The position numbers and the translations under genes were made by a program. Of a DNA stretch of 64,000 nucleotides, positions 47,601 through 60,087 are shown piece by piece. Source of the DNA: Apricaphanius iberus (lineage: Eukaryota; Chordata; Actinopteri; Cyprinodontiformes; Aphaniidae); the NCBI GenBank assembly GCA_028564705.1, contig JAPXFQ010000082.1, positions 186,001 through 250,000 of the forward strand, read 5' to 3'. Position 1 is the first letter of the stretch. Each line of letters opens with the position of its first letter. The notes below the pieces were generated by a model. That model was not told the origin of the DNA and searched no databases. It was given only the letters and a program-made list of their open reading frames with translations.

Positions 47601-50600
47601 TTTGTGTCTTTGTCTTCTTGCTCATCAGAGACTTCAGTAATAGCTTTTACTTGTTCAGATTCTCCTGTTTTAACTGGTGAAATATCTAAAAGTGATACTT
47701 CATTATTAAGGGAGAAAACTGCATCCTTTTGTGACTCTAATGTCGCCACTTGTACACTTTCAAATCCTTCTTTAACTTCCGATTGATAGGTTTGGACTTC
47801 ATCTGTTTCTGGTTCTGTATCTTCTTGCTGATTTCCGACTTCGGTGAGAGGCTCCAGCGGTTTGGTTTTTCCTATTTGTATTTCAGCTGGTGAAGAATCA
47901 GGCAATGATGACACATCTTTAGGAAGGGACTGGACAGCATCGTCCACCGATTCTGTTGTTGAAGCTTGAACACTTTCTAATACTGTTACTTCGGAGCCAT
48001 CTATTTGCTCAGCAGTTGCTTGTGGCTCTTTCCTCTCCACCTCTTTGGTTGCTGCAATCAAAGACTCTACCTGTTTGGATTCTTCTGCATCTGTTTCAGC
48101 TGCTGAATCATCTGACACCGATACTTCCTTTTTAAGGGATTGGGCTGCATCATCTTCTGTCTCTAATGTTGGCGCTTGAACACTTTCTAATGCTACTGCA
48201 ACCTCAGACTGATAATTTTGTGACTCTTTCTTTTCTGCTTCCTCGGCCACTTCAGTGTGAGACTCTACTGATTTCGGCACAGCTGCATCTATTTCAACTG
48301 TTGAAATATTTTCTGGAACTGATACATTTGTGTTTAGTGTCTGAACCAGGTCCTCTACCAACTCCACTGCAGGAGCCTTCACAGCTTCTTTTTCTTCAGA
48401 ACTTTGGTCAGTTTTAGCTTCGTCCATTTTAGGCTCTTCGCTTTCTTCAGTAAGATCCTTTGAGGGTGTTTCAGTTAATTGAATGTTTTCTGGGGATTTT
48501 TCTTCCTGTGACTGAATATCAAACTCTCCATTTGCTACCTCAGCTGTTTCCACCTTAGAGAGTTCTTCCAGGTCATCCACTGCAGCAAGAGGTTGATCCT
48601 CATGTTGGGCTTGGTCAAAGGCCTTTTGTTTGGTTTCTCTGTCTTGGTCTGTCACAACTTGATCAACCTCCCCCTCACCTGTTTCATCAACTGATCTTAC
48701 AGCTAATTTTTGTTCTTCATAGTCTGTTTTTCTTTTATCATTTTCAGCTTGAGCAGCAATAACTTCTTCAGCTGCTGTCTCTCCTCCTTTACGTAAACTC
48801 TCTGTTGACGACGCTTCATCTATATCCCCTGCACCTTCAGCTTCATCCTGCCTCTCAGCAGTAATTTGCAAATCCTGTATATCTTTTTGTAACTCTGAAA
48901 CATTTATCTCACAGACCTCATCTGCAGCAGACTCAGCAGTGTCGAGCTCCTCTTTAAGGACTTCTGAGGCCATTTCTGTAGAGTCAGCTTCGCTATGTTG
49001 AGCAATGCTTTCGGCTTGGGCTGTTGCTGAGACTTCATTCACAGCATCTATTACTTCAGCATTTAGGCCTGTTTCTATGCACGTTGCTTCTGAGCCTCTG
49101 TGTATTTCCAATACTTTGGGCTGCTCTAACACAGATGATTCAAGTGTTTGATGTGAGACCGAACAAACAAGTCTTTCAGGGTCCAATTCCTCTAAGCTTA
49201 CTGGCACTGCCTTTGGGCTTATGGAGATGGTCTTAGCCACCTGGTGCAGGACGGACTCTGTGTTCATAACATCATACTCTGCTGGGATAGGGGTTGTGTT
49301 GCCAGATGTTTTTGAAGACTCTGACAACTGGGAAACTGCAGAGACCATCTCTGTCTCATCTGCCAGCGTAAAATCTGCTTGATCTGGAGCAGTTATGGCC
49401 TCGGATGTGATCTCCAGCAGGTCATCTGCTATGGTCTCATCTTTGGGCGCCTCCTCAGAGGCTGGGGTGGTCTCTGTAAGGACCCCCTCCTCTGGGATAT
49501 CACTGAGCTGTTGATCGTTGCTTGATTCAGTGAGCTCACCTGGCTGTTCATCTGTAGCGGCGGCTGATGAAGCCTCGTTTTCTAAAGCTCCTTCATCCTT
49601 TGGGATGTCTTTTGCCTTACTGGGCACAGTATCCATTGACTCAACTTCCTCTTTGATCTCGGTGATGTCCATTTGAGGTTCACTATCTGCATCTTTTGCT
49701 GTATTAAATTCTTTTTCTTCCTCTGTTTGGGTTTCGCTTAAATCAAATTCGGATAGAGGAACCACAGCAGGTGTATCAGAGTCCTCCTCACAGATATTTA
49801 CCTCTTTACTAACGTCCTCAGCAGAAACATCAACTGACTTCCTTGTTTTTCTGCCTGACAAGAGTCTCTTTATAGAAAAGGCAGAATCCTCTTGGCCAAC
49901 TTCGCTGGTACTTTCCTCCTCCTCCTTCACTTTTCTTTTGGGAGTGACAAGTTTTTTAAATGATCTCCATGTTGAGCCTTCATCTTCCTCTGGAGGACTT
50001 CCTGTCTGTTTCGGGGATGAACTCACGACCTCTTGCATCTCATTAGAAGTTCTTGGCTTGCTCCCTTCACTATTTAGAGGTGTCTCTTCCTCGGAGTCTG
50101 ATGTTTTTCGGCTTCTTCTCCTTCCAGATCCACACAACACAGCTTCCCATGACACGGACGAGTCTTTTCTTCTTTTCCCTTCCTCCGTGCTGTGATCAGA
50201 TATTTGCTCTCCTTCACCTGATTTTGCTTCATCTTTTGAACCTGGAATTGGTCCCTCTTCGTGGTCCACAGATGACTTCTTCTTCTTTTGGGGTGTCACA
50301 AGTTTTTTGAAGGAAAACCAAGCCCCATCTTCCCCACTCACTGCGTCTGCTGGAGTTTCCACTTTCCTATTTTCCGCAGACTCTACTGATGACAGAAGCT
50401 GATCTGAAACGTGTTCTCCAGAGTCTGACAACTTTGCATCACTGGATTTTCTGCTTTTCTGCTTTTTGCTGAGTTTCTTGAAACTAGATCCTGACAAAAG
50501 CCTTTTTAGGGGACTTTCTTGAACAATTTCCTGAGAGTTTGTGATTTCATTTATTACAATAGATGGTGCTGTAGCTGATTTGGTGATCACCTGTTCCTCT

Positions 50601-51354
50601 TCAGTTTTCTCGGTTTTAGCTTCATTAGCACCTTGAGTAACATCTTCTTCGTGCCGGTGATCAGCTGCAGCTTTGGTTGCCTTTTCGTCCTCTTCTAACA
50701 GTTCTTTCTCTTCTACCTCGTCATCTTCAAGCTTCTTTTTCTTTCGAAGACCATAAAAGATTCCTGTTGTAAAAAACTTTTTAAATGGACTTGCAGTTTC
50801 ATCAGGACCTGCTGGAGATGCGGGGTGTGGTTCCTCTTGTGGTGTAGCATCCTCAGTGAGAGGTGAAGATGTTCCTGCATCATTAGCTGTCATTTCCTCT
50901 TTGGTTTCTACTGTTTTTTTTTCTTTTTTTTTCTGAAAATCATCAGGTTTAACATCTGTCAGTGTTTGGCACACTGTTGAATCATTTTCCACAGCCTCCT
51001 CTGCTGTGTTAAGACCTGTATTGTCTTGAGCCTCCTCTGTTATTTCATTCGGAGTCTCTTCAACCTTAACATCTTCTTGTTTGCTCGGTTCTTCTTCCGA
51101 CACGTCTGTCGGTACTGGACCTTGGTCAGTGGAGCCTCTCTTTACTGTCAGCTTCAGACCAATGTTGCTGAAAAACTTTCTGAAACTTTCGTTAATGTCA
51201 TTCTCCTTGGCATCTATTTCGATCAGATCATTGCCTCCAACCTGTTCCGCTTCGGTTTCTTCGGTCTCTTTCTTTAAATTAATGTCCTCATTTTCTAGGG
51301 GTGTCTCTTCGTCTTCTGTTGGCTTTGAAACTTCGATCTCTGGACAAATGGCAG
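44663..51354 (-). CDS. akap12: akap12 exon 3, very large coding exon
   Basis: A single open frame of 6.7 kb, typical of AKAP12, where nearly all the protein is in one exon. It holds all polybasic modules (in the 49835-50790 interval), the conserved AVVPLSEFD (about 49745-49775) and [10 protein letters not shown] (about 49315-49365) blocks, and a degenerate repeat at about 47230-48390. The C-terminus reads [14 protein letters not shown] then TGA. Plus-strand open frames inside this interval are shadows. Confidence 0.96.
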
Positions 51355-54300
51355 CTAAACAAGAAAAGAAGGAAATTATACTATTATGTAATTTTTCTGC
51401 TCGGATAAAGTTCAGATTGTTTGTTAAATTCATATTTTTGTAAATACTGTACACTGACATTAATTAATGGTTTAGCTCATTTTGCATTTCCAGAAATATT
51501 TTTATTTGCTAAATTTCAGAATATTGACAGACATTCTTCAAATTCAGACCTTTATATATATTTTTTAAACTATTTGGTAAACCCTGATAATGACGTCATA
51601 GCTCCTAAAAGTTTGATATGTTAAACCTCTTGCATTTAAGCTGATTGGAGATGAACCTGTGGATGTAGTTTAGGGCACACCTCAAACACTTGTTTCTGGC
51701 GTGGCATCAAAGGAAAATTAAAGGAAATTAGCCAAGACATCAGACAGCACAGTGGCATCACAGTGGCAAGGGATTGGTGGAAATATTGCTGCAAATACTT
51801 TAATACTCCGCCCAGAAGTTACATTTCTTCCCAAAGGATTATCAGCATTATTTGCAAAGTGGCTTAAAGAGTAGAAAATCCGTAGAAAACTTTCTTAGTT
51901 CGCATGAAGTAGGCTTGGTCTGAGTCACAGAGGAAAATCTTTGAGCAGGACTTGAAAGGTGTGTGAAAGCAAGCCGTCTCAGATTAAAAATGCGCCAAAA
52001 TTCCAGCAAACGCTTGAGTAAATCCAATGGAAGAATTCCCAAAACACCTCAATCATACAGTTTAAAAGTCAGTTTTACCAAATATTAAGAAACTGCCTTC
52101 AAGCGTCTGAATTTCAACAAAATAAATAAAACATTTTATTATTCTGGAATTTAACTGACAGAAGTACTTTTGGTAATCCAGACACACTTAAGAAGGGGAA
52201 ACATTTAGTCTGATTTAATGTCTGACAGTGTATGTAAATATCTGGTTTCACTTGTTTTTAGATGACAATTCCTCACCTTCTATGGCAATCTCATCCTCAC
52301 AGTGACCATTCAGTTCTGCTGTGGAGCTCGCTGCTTTTTTGTTTATATCAGAGATCTGAGCAACGTTTTTGAGAACCTGAAAGAAAGCAAAAAAATCGTA
52401 TGTTCAGTAATGGATAAGACCCATCCACACGTCACCAGTCTATCACAGGGACAAACAGGACCATCAAGCATGCAAACACTCATACCCAAGTTAAGTGTGA
52501 CCACTTAACGTAACAGTCATGTTTTTGGACTTTGGGAAGAAGACGGGATAAAACGCTGTTGTCATTTGTGTATTACCTTGGTTTGCACTTTTTATTTCCT
52601 GTTTTTAAATGCTTATTTTTGTTTTTATCGTTGTTCAGCCTTTTGAGCAGCTACGGTTGTTGGAAAGCGTTTTTATAAATACAGTTTTGATTGATTTGAT
52701 TTGATTTGATTTAATGGAGCACGCGGAGACAACCCACACTTTTTTTGGGGGGGGGATAAAATACAGTTAATAGCCAATCATTATTGAGCTTTTCAGATTG
52801 GGAAAGGAAATTGAGGTTTTTGCTTTATGAATGTGTAGGATGACAGATAATTGAGACAGTTTGATAATCCCTATGAAAGGATGAAAAAGGGAGTTTCGTT
52901 TGTGATTTCCTGATATTTCTTTCGTCTTAAGCTGTGTGTTCTAAATAAACAATTGAAACCAATTACTGCTGGATGGTGGTGACTGTGACCTTTCTATTAA
53001 CAAGCCTAAGAGCCTAAATCTCAAGACAGATTAGTCTAGCAGATCTGAGCAGGGTTTAGAGAATGGACAACACAAGTTCAACTAGAATGTGGTCATTTAC
53101 TAAATAAACCAGGATAAACGTTGCTGAGTTAATAGGTATGGAAATGCTAAGATATTTGTCCAATCTTTTAGAGGTGGTGATTTTCACTCGTATTAGATGT
53201 CAAAACAGGTTTTCCAAGTAATCCTTGAGGGAAGATTAACCTGAAGTAAAATGAGATCAAAACCCACAGAGAGAATAACTTTTCCAGTCAACATACACTT
53301 GATGTCTAACAAGCAAGAACCTGAACTGTGGTGGCTGTATCAACAGATTGTTTTGTTTGAATTATTTTGGAGCTTGTTTGTCTCTGAATCCGTTTTGTAA
53401 TGCTCAGAAAATAACGCAAATGTTTTTCCGTTATCCTATTTTATTTCATGTTCAGCTCTAGTTATTTATATTATCACAACACGTGAAAATACCAAAATTA
53501 TATACAGAAACATATTCTAAGATTGCCACAATCAAATAGAAATTCAAACTCGGCAAGATCCAATTTAATCGTTATGATGCAGTCCAGTAAAATGTATTTA
53601 ATAAGACCAATCATTAAAAATCTACCCAACAAAATAAATCTGGCTGATTGCGTCTAGTCACTCACTTTGCAGCAATTCCTCCTGAACAGCCTGTTGGTGG
53701 CATGTAAAAGAAGCAACTTCCTTTTAAGGCAGATCTCTCCAGAAGAACAGGACACAGTAGCTGCCATGACCAAATGAGGATTTTATTAATGCCTTTGCAA
53801 AAAGAAGTGATAGCTCTTTTCCAGTGATTGTTACATCTTATTTTGAGAAGTTGTACATATAAATAAACTTGAAGGCACTAGGAAGAATGCAGAGATTAGC
53901 ATGTTATATATATATATTTTAATGTAGTCCTTTTCTATGGTCAGATTTAATTTTGATTGTCTGTGGACATCAGCTCCCAAGTCTTACTATGAATTCCTAA
54001 TTTAGTTTAGCTGTTCTTACTTTGACTATATGGAAGACCATCTCTGCCAAAATTGACAATAAATATATAAATAAATAAATGTGTAAATAAATAAATGTGT
54101 AAATACAATTTAAAATAAATACATCTGGAAATATATTTGAAAAATCACCAGGTCTGTCCTTGACATGGAGAACTCCTGCGAACAACAGATGAAAACGGAG
54201 GTGTCTTATTTGGTGAGGTGCTGGGGCGCAAAGGTTAACAATTGAAGACTAACCGGTGAGAGACCGCTACGTTAAAAATACGAAATTATTCAGTTAAAGT

Positions 54301-57300
54301 GATGTTTTCAGACTTAAATTAGTGCTAACTATTAGCGGAAGTAGGAGTGTACATCTTCATAATATTTCCTGTTGTGATGAACTGGAGAATCTGCTGAGTG
54401 TTTACTTTTGGAAAATGGTCAATTGTGACATTAGAATAGTCTATATTACATGTGATTTATCTGATATTTAACAGTCTGCTATATATCTAAATGTTAAGTT
54501 TATTCATATATTTTCGTTAGTTCTACCTCAATTTGTTATTATTTTTCATATGAGACCACACAAACATTGTGAATGTGATTGTGGAGTTAAAAAAAAACTT
54601 AATTGATTTCTCTTATATTTAAGTTTTTTAAAGAGCAATTGCATCTAGATTTGTCCTTTTATTTACACGGAAAACTAGTTTTTTTGGTCAAATTTAGGAA
54701 TGGTGATTAATTTACAGCTACCTTGTGATTAATTAGATCACAATTTTTGTATTGTTTGACAGCCCTACAAAAATAACAAAATAAGAGGGTTTTTGGATTA
54801 AGTTTGTATGTTTTCCATTCTTGAAGCACCGGTTCAAGCACCGTTTAAGCACCAGCAACGTTTTGGCACCGGTATCGGATACAACCTAAACGATACCCAT
54901 CCCTACTGCTGACGTAAGCACTCTTATAAAGATTAGCTTCGCGCATACATTTTGCATTACGGTAATAGAGAATTTACCAGGAGTTGACACAGCCTTGCAG
55001 GTGGAAAAAAAATGAAATGATGAGGAAGTGAAAGGCTTTAAACATATATTTGAAATTTAAGAACTACCTACTACTTTTTCCATACCATGTCCAGAATGAA
55101 TATGATGTTATTGTCAGCATTTGGAAAAACTGTAAGTCAAGTACTTCATATGATTGGGTCATCCATCCATTTTCTGAACCGCTTAATCCTTAATGGGTCG
55201 CGGGGGGGCTGGTGCCTATACACAGAGTAGCAAACTGATGCTAATGTTCTTCCTCAGCTACTTCAGTGTAAATACAGAGACTTGGAGCTGATAAATCAGG
55301 CTTTAGGCCAGTTTAAGAAACGCCCCCGTATTAGAATACACTCCTGTAATTTTGCCGATACCAAGTACCAATACCGAAACTTCTACCACAAAAAAAAAGC
55401 AATTAATTGGAAGATATGTTTTATTTTCTTCCCTTATTGTTACAAAAAATGATAGTGAATTAGATAAAAAATATATATATTACTAAAAAACCACAAAACT
55501 GAAATTTTAAGTGAAAAATAAACGTTTTCTGTGAAATTATTTCAGAGTTTTTCACATTTTAAATATCTGTTCATGATATCGGTTAACTGTAACCGATACC
55601 GATACAGTACATAGGAGCGGTATTGGTATTGGTGCATCCCTGATCATAACTATTCAGACCCTTTGGAGTGACAACATTATTTAATTCACATGCTATCCAT
55701 TTCATGTGATCCTCCTTGATAAGGTTCTGCTCCTTCATTGGAGTCCAGCTGTGTTTAATTAAACTGATTGGACTTGATTAGGAAAGACACACACCTGTCT
55801 ACATAAGACCTTACAGTTCACAGTGCATGTGATAGCAAATGACAATCATGATATCCAAGCAGCTCAGAGATTGAATTTTGGGTAGGCATAGATCTGGCCA
55901 TGGTTACAAAAAAATTTCTGCAGCACTTAAGGTTCCTAAGAGCAGAGTGGCCGCCATAATAATCTAATGGAAGAAGTTTGGGACGACCAGAACTCTTCCT
56001 AAACCTGGCCGTCCAGCAAAACAGAGGAATTGTGGTAGAATAGCCTTAGAGATGCAGTAGGGAGATGGGAGAAAGCTCCACCATGTCGACTATCACTGCA
56101 GTCCTCCACCAGTCGGGACTTTATGGCAGAGTGGCCTGACAGAAGCCTCTTCTCAGTAAAAAACAGATGAAGGTCCACATATAGTTTGCCAAAAAACTCA
56201 CAAGTATTCTATGAGAAATAAGATTCACTGGTCTGATGAGACCAATATTCAACATTTTGCCGTTAAATCTAAGCGAAATGTTTGGAGAAAATCAGGCACT
56301 GCTCATCGCCTTCTCAATATAATCCCAATAGTGAAATATGGTGGTGGCAGCATCATGCTGTGGGGGTGTTTTTCAGCTGCAGGGACAAGACAACTGGTTG
56401 CAATTGAAGACAAGATGGATGTTGCCACGTACAGAAATAGCCTGGATGAAACACTCTTCTCTCTTCCAAAAGTTTGTGCTTTTAATTAACCAATTAATAC
56501 GAAGCATCGAATTATTTGGATGAATTTTTTTAATTAAGTCCCACCCCTACTTTTTACAAAAAACATCTAGAACATGTTATCCATCCTCTTTTTATAAACG
56601 TTTTTTTTTTTCATTTTAAACTCTCAAGACAGAAATAAAATGATGGTTCTTTAAAAAATTCCCTAAAAATTTTTTAAAAAAAATAAGAAGTTGTTCTTCA
56701 AAAGATGATGTAAAATTAGCGTCTCTGATAAAAGTTTTAATTAGCTGGACGGAGGGCAAAAATGTCTTTTAGGATTGTAATGGGTGTAGACCACTGGAAT
56801 GGACTGTTCTAACTCATGCTCTTAAAGTCAAAGACATTATGTTATATTGCTGTATGCTGATGGAAAGTGAAACCCTATCCTAGGTTTTTGTTGTCCCATA
56901 AGTTCCATGATCTCATTTTTATTTTTGCTTAATTTATTTTCTTCCCTAACCACAGCCCCTTTCTTCCATATTTGCAGTCCCCCATTCATAACTTGTTGCA
57001 AACTTAAGGAGGGAGTACCTTTTTGACTTCTAATGGCTTTCATCCCACCATAGGCTACCCATAATAAGGAGATGATCACCAAAAGTAAAATCTCTCCTCA
57101 CTCTCACAGAACCATGTTAGACTTCCTGCCCATCTTGACCAGGTAATGATGATGCATGTAACATAATCGATGCTGCTTTCTGCTGAGTGCAGCAGAGAAG
57201 GAATTGTATCCCTCCCCCGGGGCTCTACTTTTGTTCTTGTAGGAGTGAGTTCTCCCCACCAGGAAATGCAAAACTACTGCATCATAATGCAGATGGAAGC

Positions 57301-57694
57301 GAGTCTTCTAAAACACAAGCAAAAGGAGGCTCCTTTTAGGGAACATTTCTACAGAGTTGGAGCCCAGCCTAAACTACATTCGGAGCTTTTCCTTTCCGCA
57401 ACAGCATCTGCACTGTCCTGCCAGCAGCAAAACCCAGCCTCAGCATCTTCCCAAGCTTTTAACGGACACCAGCCCATCCTGCGTAAAATCTTTGCACAGT
57501 TTAGTACAGATAAACCTCCTGCATATATAAGTCCTAACAGGACAGATCTTCATCGACGGAACTTACTCAGACTTGGATAGCATTACCTTGTCGTCGTTGT
57601 CCTGGCCGACTTCCACATCCGTCACTTCTCTGCTCTCCTCCTCCGCTGCTGCATCGCTTTTGGCCTCCCGTGGCGCAGACTGAGCGTCTCCCAT
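44663..57694 (-). CDS. akap12: AKAP12 (gravin/SSeCKS) scaffold protein, three coding exons
   Basis: The minus-strand coding exons are 57694-57587 (36 codons, starts MGDAQS), 52376-52277 (100 nt) and 51354-44663 (6692 nt including the TGA at 44665-44663). Together 6900 nt, 2299 residues. The third exon starts after TTGTTTAG and the joins are phase 0 and phase 1. AKAP12 is a membrane-associated scaffold for PKA, PKC and calmodulin. Family features seen: a MGxxxS start suited to N-myristoylation; polybasic modules FKKFFTTG...RKKKK (about residue 259), SPLKRLLSG...KKQKSRK (about 349), [14 protein letters not shown] (about 414), [10 protein letters not shown] (about 467), [13 protein letters not shown] (about 531), [14 protein letters not shown] (about 560); then AVVPLSEFD and [10 protein letters not shown], all near-matches to human AKAP12. 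The rest is acidic and disordered with an internal repeat. No clear PKA RII-binding helix is seen near the C-terminus. Confidence 0.94.
47230..48390 (-). repeat. akap12: Degenerate six-copy tandem repeat in akap12 coding sequence
   Basis: Six successive units of about 55-72 residues each carry a core like DAVQSLNKEVS, then a serine/aspartate patch, then [20 protein letters not shown] and SEVTxLESVQ. The cores lie near 48335, 48140, 47920, 47710, 47510 and 47350. Units are diverged but clearly related by eye. Confidence 0.7.
52277..52376 (-). CDS. akap12: akap12 exon 2
   Basis: This 100-nt exon lies between TTTCTTTCAG and GTGAGG on the minus strand. It reads [18 protein letters not shown]... 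and ends GAA G, leaving phase 1 for the large exon that starts CT GCC. The position matches the short second coding exon of mammalian AKAP12, where a segment like LLQKNGQLSTING lies. Confidence 0.85.
52377..53665. other. akap12 intron, simple repeats only
   Basis: A (TTGAT)n run lies at about 52690-52712 and a G-run at about 52747-52755. The rest shows nothing recognisable. Confidence 0.4.
53666..53767 (-). CDS. akap12: Possible alternative akap12 first exon (34 codons)
   Basis: On the minus strand GTCATGG (G at -3 and +4 of the start) opens [17 protein letters not shown]... and runs 34 codons to TGC AAA before a consensus donor GTGAGTGA. It ends in phase 0, just as exon 1 does, so it can splice to the exon at 52376. 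Mammalian AKAP12 also has alternative promoters and first exons. The peptide lacks a myristoylation glycine and has a basic/hydrophobic stretch ([17 protein letters not shown]). No transcript evidence is available here; it could be chance. Confidence 0.4.
54058..54122. repeat. (AAAT)n-type simple repeat
   Basis: Several AAATAAAT/GTGTAAATAAAT units in the akap12 intron. Confidence 0.75.
54690..55645. mobile_element. Patchwork of hAT-type termini in akap12 intron 1
   Basis: AATGGTGATTAATTTAC...GTTTGACAGCCCTAC (about 54701-54768), GCACCGGTATCGG...GATACCCATCCCTAC (about 54866-54906) and GGTATTGGTATTGGTGCATCCCTGA (about 55619-55643) are end phrases of fish hAT-type non-autonomous families. At 55158-55225 CCATCCATTTTCTGAACCGCTTAATCC is the antisense tail of the SINE-like repeat. 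Element borders overlap and were not separated. Confidence 0.5.
55640..56490 (+). pseudogene. Tc1-like transposase pseudogene, 3' part missing
   Basis: It begins with an ATTCAGACCCTTTGGAGTGACA-like terminus. It holds the Tc1 helix-turn-helix region in broken frames and then an open stretch (56211-56489) reading [12 protein letters not shown] and [18 protein letters not shown], the DDE region of Tc1-like transposases. Sequence stops matching at about 56490, before the last catalytic block. It is inside akap12 intron 1, on the strand opposite to akap12. Confidence 0.75.
56491..57586. other. End of akap12 intron 1, nothing firm
   Basis: A 136-codon plus-strand open frame at 57170-57580 has no recognisable domain and is not supported. 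The section nearest exon 1 is less AT-rich and may hold regulatory sequence. Confidence 0.35.
57587..57694 (-). CDS. akap12: akap12 exon 1 (alpha-type, myristoylation start)
   Basis: ATG on the minus strand at 57694 opens 36 codons, [14 protein letters not shown]..., ending DNDDK before the donor GTAATG. Gly2 followed by Ser6 fits the N-myristoylation pattern MGxxxS, as in the mammalian alpha form. It ends in phase 0, matching the exon at 52376. The surrounding sequence (57600-57960) is CpG-rich, as expected at a promoter. Confidence 0.85.
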
Positions 57695-57960
57695 AATCGG
57701 ATCTGCAGCGCGTCACTGTCCGCACGAAAGGGAGTCGCGCAAGGGACGAAAATATCCCAACGAGCCGGCAACTCCGTGGAGAAGATGAGCTCTAAACTGC
57801 TGCGGGATGGATGTTGACATACTGTTTTCCACACCCCAGTTAAAACGCCTCCCTTCGAGATCACATGTAACTAGAAGGAGCCGATTCTGACCCGGTCCGG
57901 CCCGGCACGCCTACCAGTGCATCAAACAAGCGGAGGAAGCAAAACAGAAAAAACCAACAG
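57695..57960 (-). promoter_or_regulatory. akap12: Probable akap12 promoter/5'UTR region, CpG-rich
   Basis: Directly upstream of the exon 1 ATG, this stretch holds many CpG and G/C-rich segments (for example near 57720-57800 and 57885-57910) in otherwise AT-rich DNA. This is consistent with a CpG-island promoter. No TATA box or exact start site can be pointed to. Confidence 0.4.
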
Positions 57961-58314
57961 CCTCCTTTACTCGGGGAAATGTCCGAGCTGTGAGCATGAA
58001 ACAAAATCAGAGAACATTCAGCACAGATCCTACCGGACAAGCATGCACCAACTTATCTCAGACTATGTAAAAGTTATTCCAAAGTGATTTTGTGCGTGTA
58101 ATTGTTTTAGAAAATATATGCTCATATATAATTCGATAAGTCTGAAACGCCTTCAAAGCCCCGATTATAGGCAAATGGGTGAGTATTAGTCAACTGATGA
58201 GAATGAATCACTTTTATAATGGGAAACTGCAACAACAGTAACTCTCAGTAAATGTACACCTCAAACATTAAACTCCGCCATTTTGCTTCATTTTCTGTTG
58301 CTATTTCATATTTT

Positions 58315-58633
58315 TAGGGATATACCAATACTGATATCGGGCCATATCACTCTGATATACTCATGTCAGTATTGGTTAGTTAACTGATGCCATGAACTGA
58401 TACTTAAAATGTAGTAACTGCAATAATTTCACGAAAATGATTACTATTCACTTGAGATGTTAGTTTTGTGCTCATATTTTATAAATCCAGTTCACCATCA
58501 TTCGTTTTAACAGAGAAGAAAATAAAACCTTTATTCCAATTTATTGCTTTTTTTGTGTGTGGTAGAAGTATCGACCTAGGTACTCTGTATCGCCAAGTAC
58601 TCAGATCTAAATATTGGTTTCCTTGCATCCCCA
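58315..58633. mobile_element. hAT-type 319-bp element with exact 8-bp duplication
   Basis: CATATTTT at 58307-58314 and 58634-58641 is an exact target duplication. The element starts TAGGGATATACCAATACTG and ends GGTTTCCTTGCATCCCCA. Inner phrases (ATATCGGGCCATAT, AGTATCGACCTAGGTACTC) are those of fish hAT non-autonomous families. Confidence 0.8.
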
Positions 58634-58641
58634 CATATTTT

Positions 58642-60085
58642 CATTCAGTTGACTTTTCCTGGTGTTTTGTGTAGATAAAACATTTCTATGAGACCGCTCA
58701 TTGTGTTGGATGTAAATCATGGTGTTTATAGAAGACAGCTTTTTGAAATTTGTTGCCTTTATTAATAAGAAACTGGCAAATAGGTTTATTTAGCTTCCTT
58801 CAACTTCTATTTTTGTCCTATAGTGCACATATTTCCCACCAAAACACACCCATCTCTAAAGTCAACCACTAGTCAATCACTATTACACCCTTGTTCCACC
58901 TCAGTCTCAATTAAATGTGGAGGCAGTAAAATGTGACGGCTTAATATGGAATGTGGAACAGTTTACACATGTGATCAGTGTGATCTGATGTGCATAAAAA
59001 TGTGCAGAGGATGACGCGCAACAGCTTTGCATGCATCTTAAGCAAATCTGCTTGGTTCTGCAACCCCTGCTGCATGATCCCGTCAGATAAACTGGTATGA
59101 TCTGAAAGGACTAAGCGATCCATTATGAAGGCATTGTTCTTGTGTGTCTTTTTTATGATCTGGAAATGAATAAAAAACATTTTCAACCATTTAGCAGTTG
59201 ATTTAAAGTGAAGCAGAAGAATTTGGAGGCAATCCTCTGTCTGATTATTCTCTTCACTTTCTTCTATGTACTACTATATAGTGACTCATCCCTAAGGCAA
59301 ATTGCTACCACTACTATGGGTTGTCAATATGCTTGTACTGTAGATAATAGAATATTATAGCTTTAACTGCCTCATGTCCGACTCATCCTAACATGCTTTA
59401 AATCCCAATTTTTGTCTAATTTGACCCTAAGTCTTCTGTCCAGATGGCATTTTTTTTGTTTGTTCCAGTGGGACGCCTCAAATTTCTGTAGATTTTTGGT
59501 CACAGTTAATATGAAACAAAACCTGGTTTGGATGATGATACTGGTGTTCTAAGCAGTTTCCATTTATTCTAAGGGAGACAGTTTGGGACAGATGGAAAAT
59601 CTGGATTTAATTATTTGCTGCAAGGGGGTAATTATTCCAACAACACAGTAAAACTTGTTTTGCCATAGGGTAAAACACGCAAACATGAAGTTTCTTGAAT
59701 AGTATACCCAAAATTCTTACCTTTAGAAAAATAAAATACAGTATTGTATACGTGCTTATTACATCAGCAAAAGCATGTGATCATTAAATGCATTTTACCT
59801 TGAGTGACATTCCATTCTTAGTGGCTATGGGTCGTTATGATGTCAGCTCAACATTTGCAGCTTTCACAGGTTTTGGACTGTCATTGTGAGAATATTTTAC
59901 CACTCTTCCAAACACGCATTTATGAGGTCAGACACTGATGCTGGATGAGAAAGTCTTCTCTAATTCTTGCCTTATGTGTATGTCACCAAACAAAATATTT
60001 TTCAGGATTTTTTTTTTCTCTACGATTTTGGCCCGTCGTCCACAAAAAATTGCTGATTTATGGCATCAAACACAATTCTTTCAAA
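58642..60085. other. Intergenic upstream of akap12, nothing firm
   Basis: AT-rich, no exon-like or clear repeat feature noted. Confidence 0.35.
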
Positions 60086-60087
60086 AA

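Noticed and set aside
45651..51443. Many plus-strand open frames across akap12 exon 3
   Set aside because: Shadows of the long minus-strand coding frame, serine/leucine-rich because they read the complement of acidic codons.
57170..57580. 136-codon plus-strand open frame beside akap12 exon 1
   Set aside because: No domain, no clear promoter or splice context, composition not gene-like; it lies in an akap12 intron on the opposite strand.
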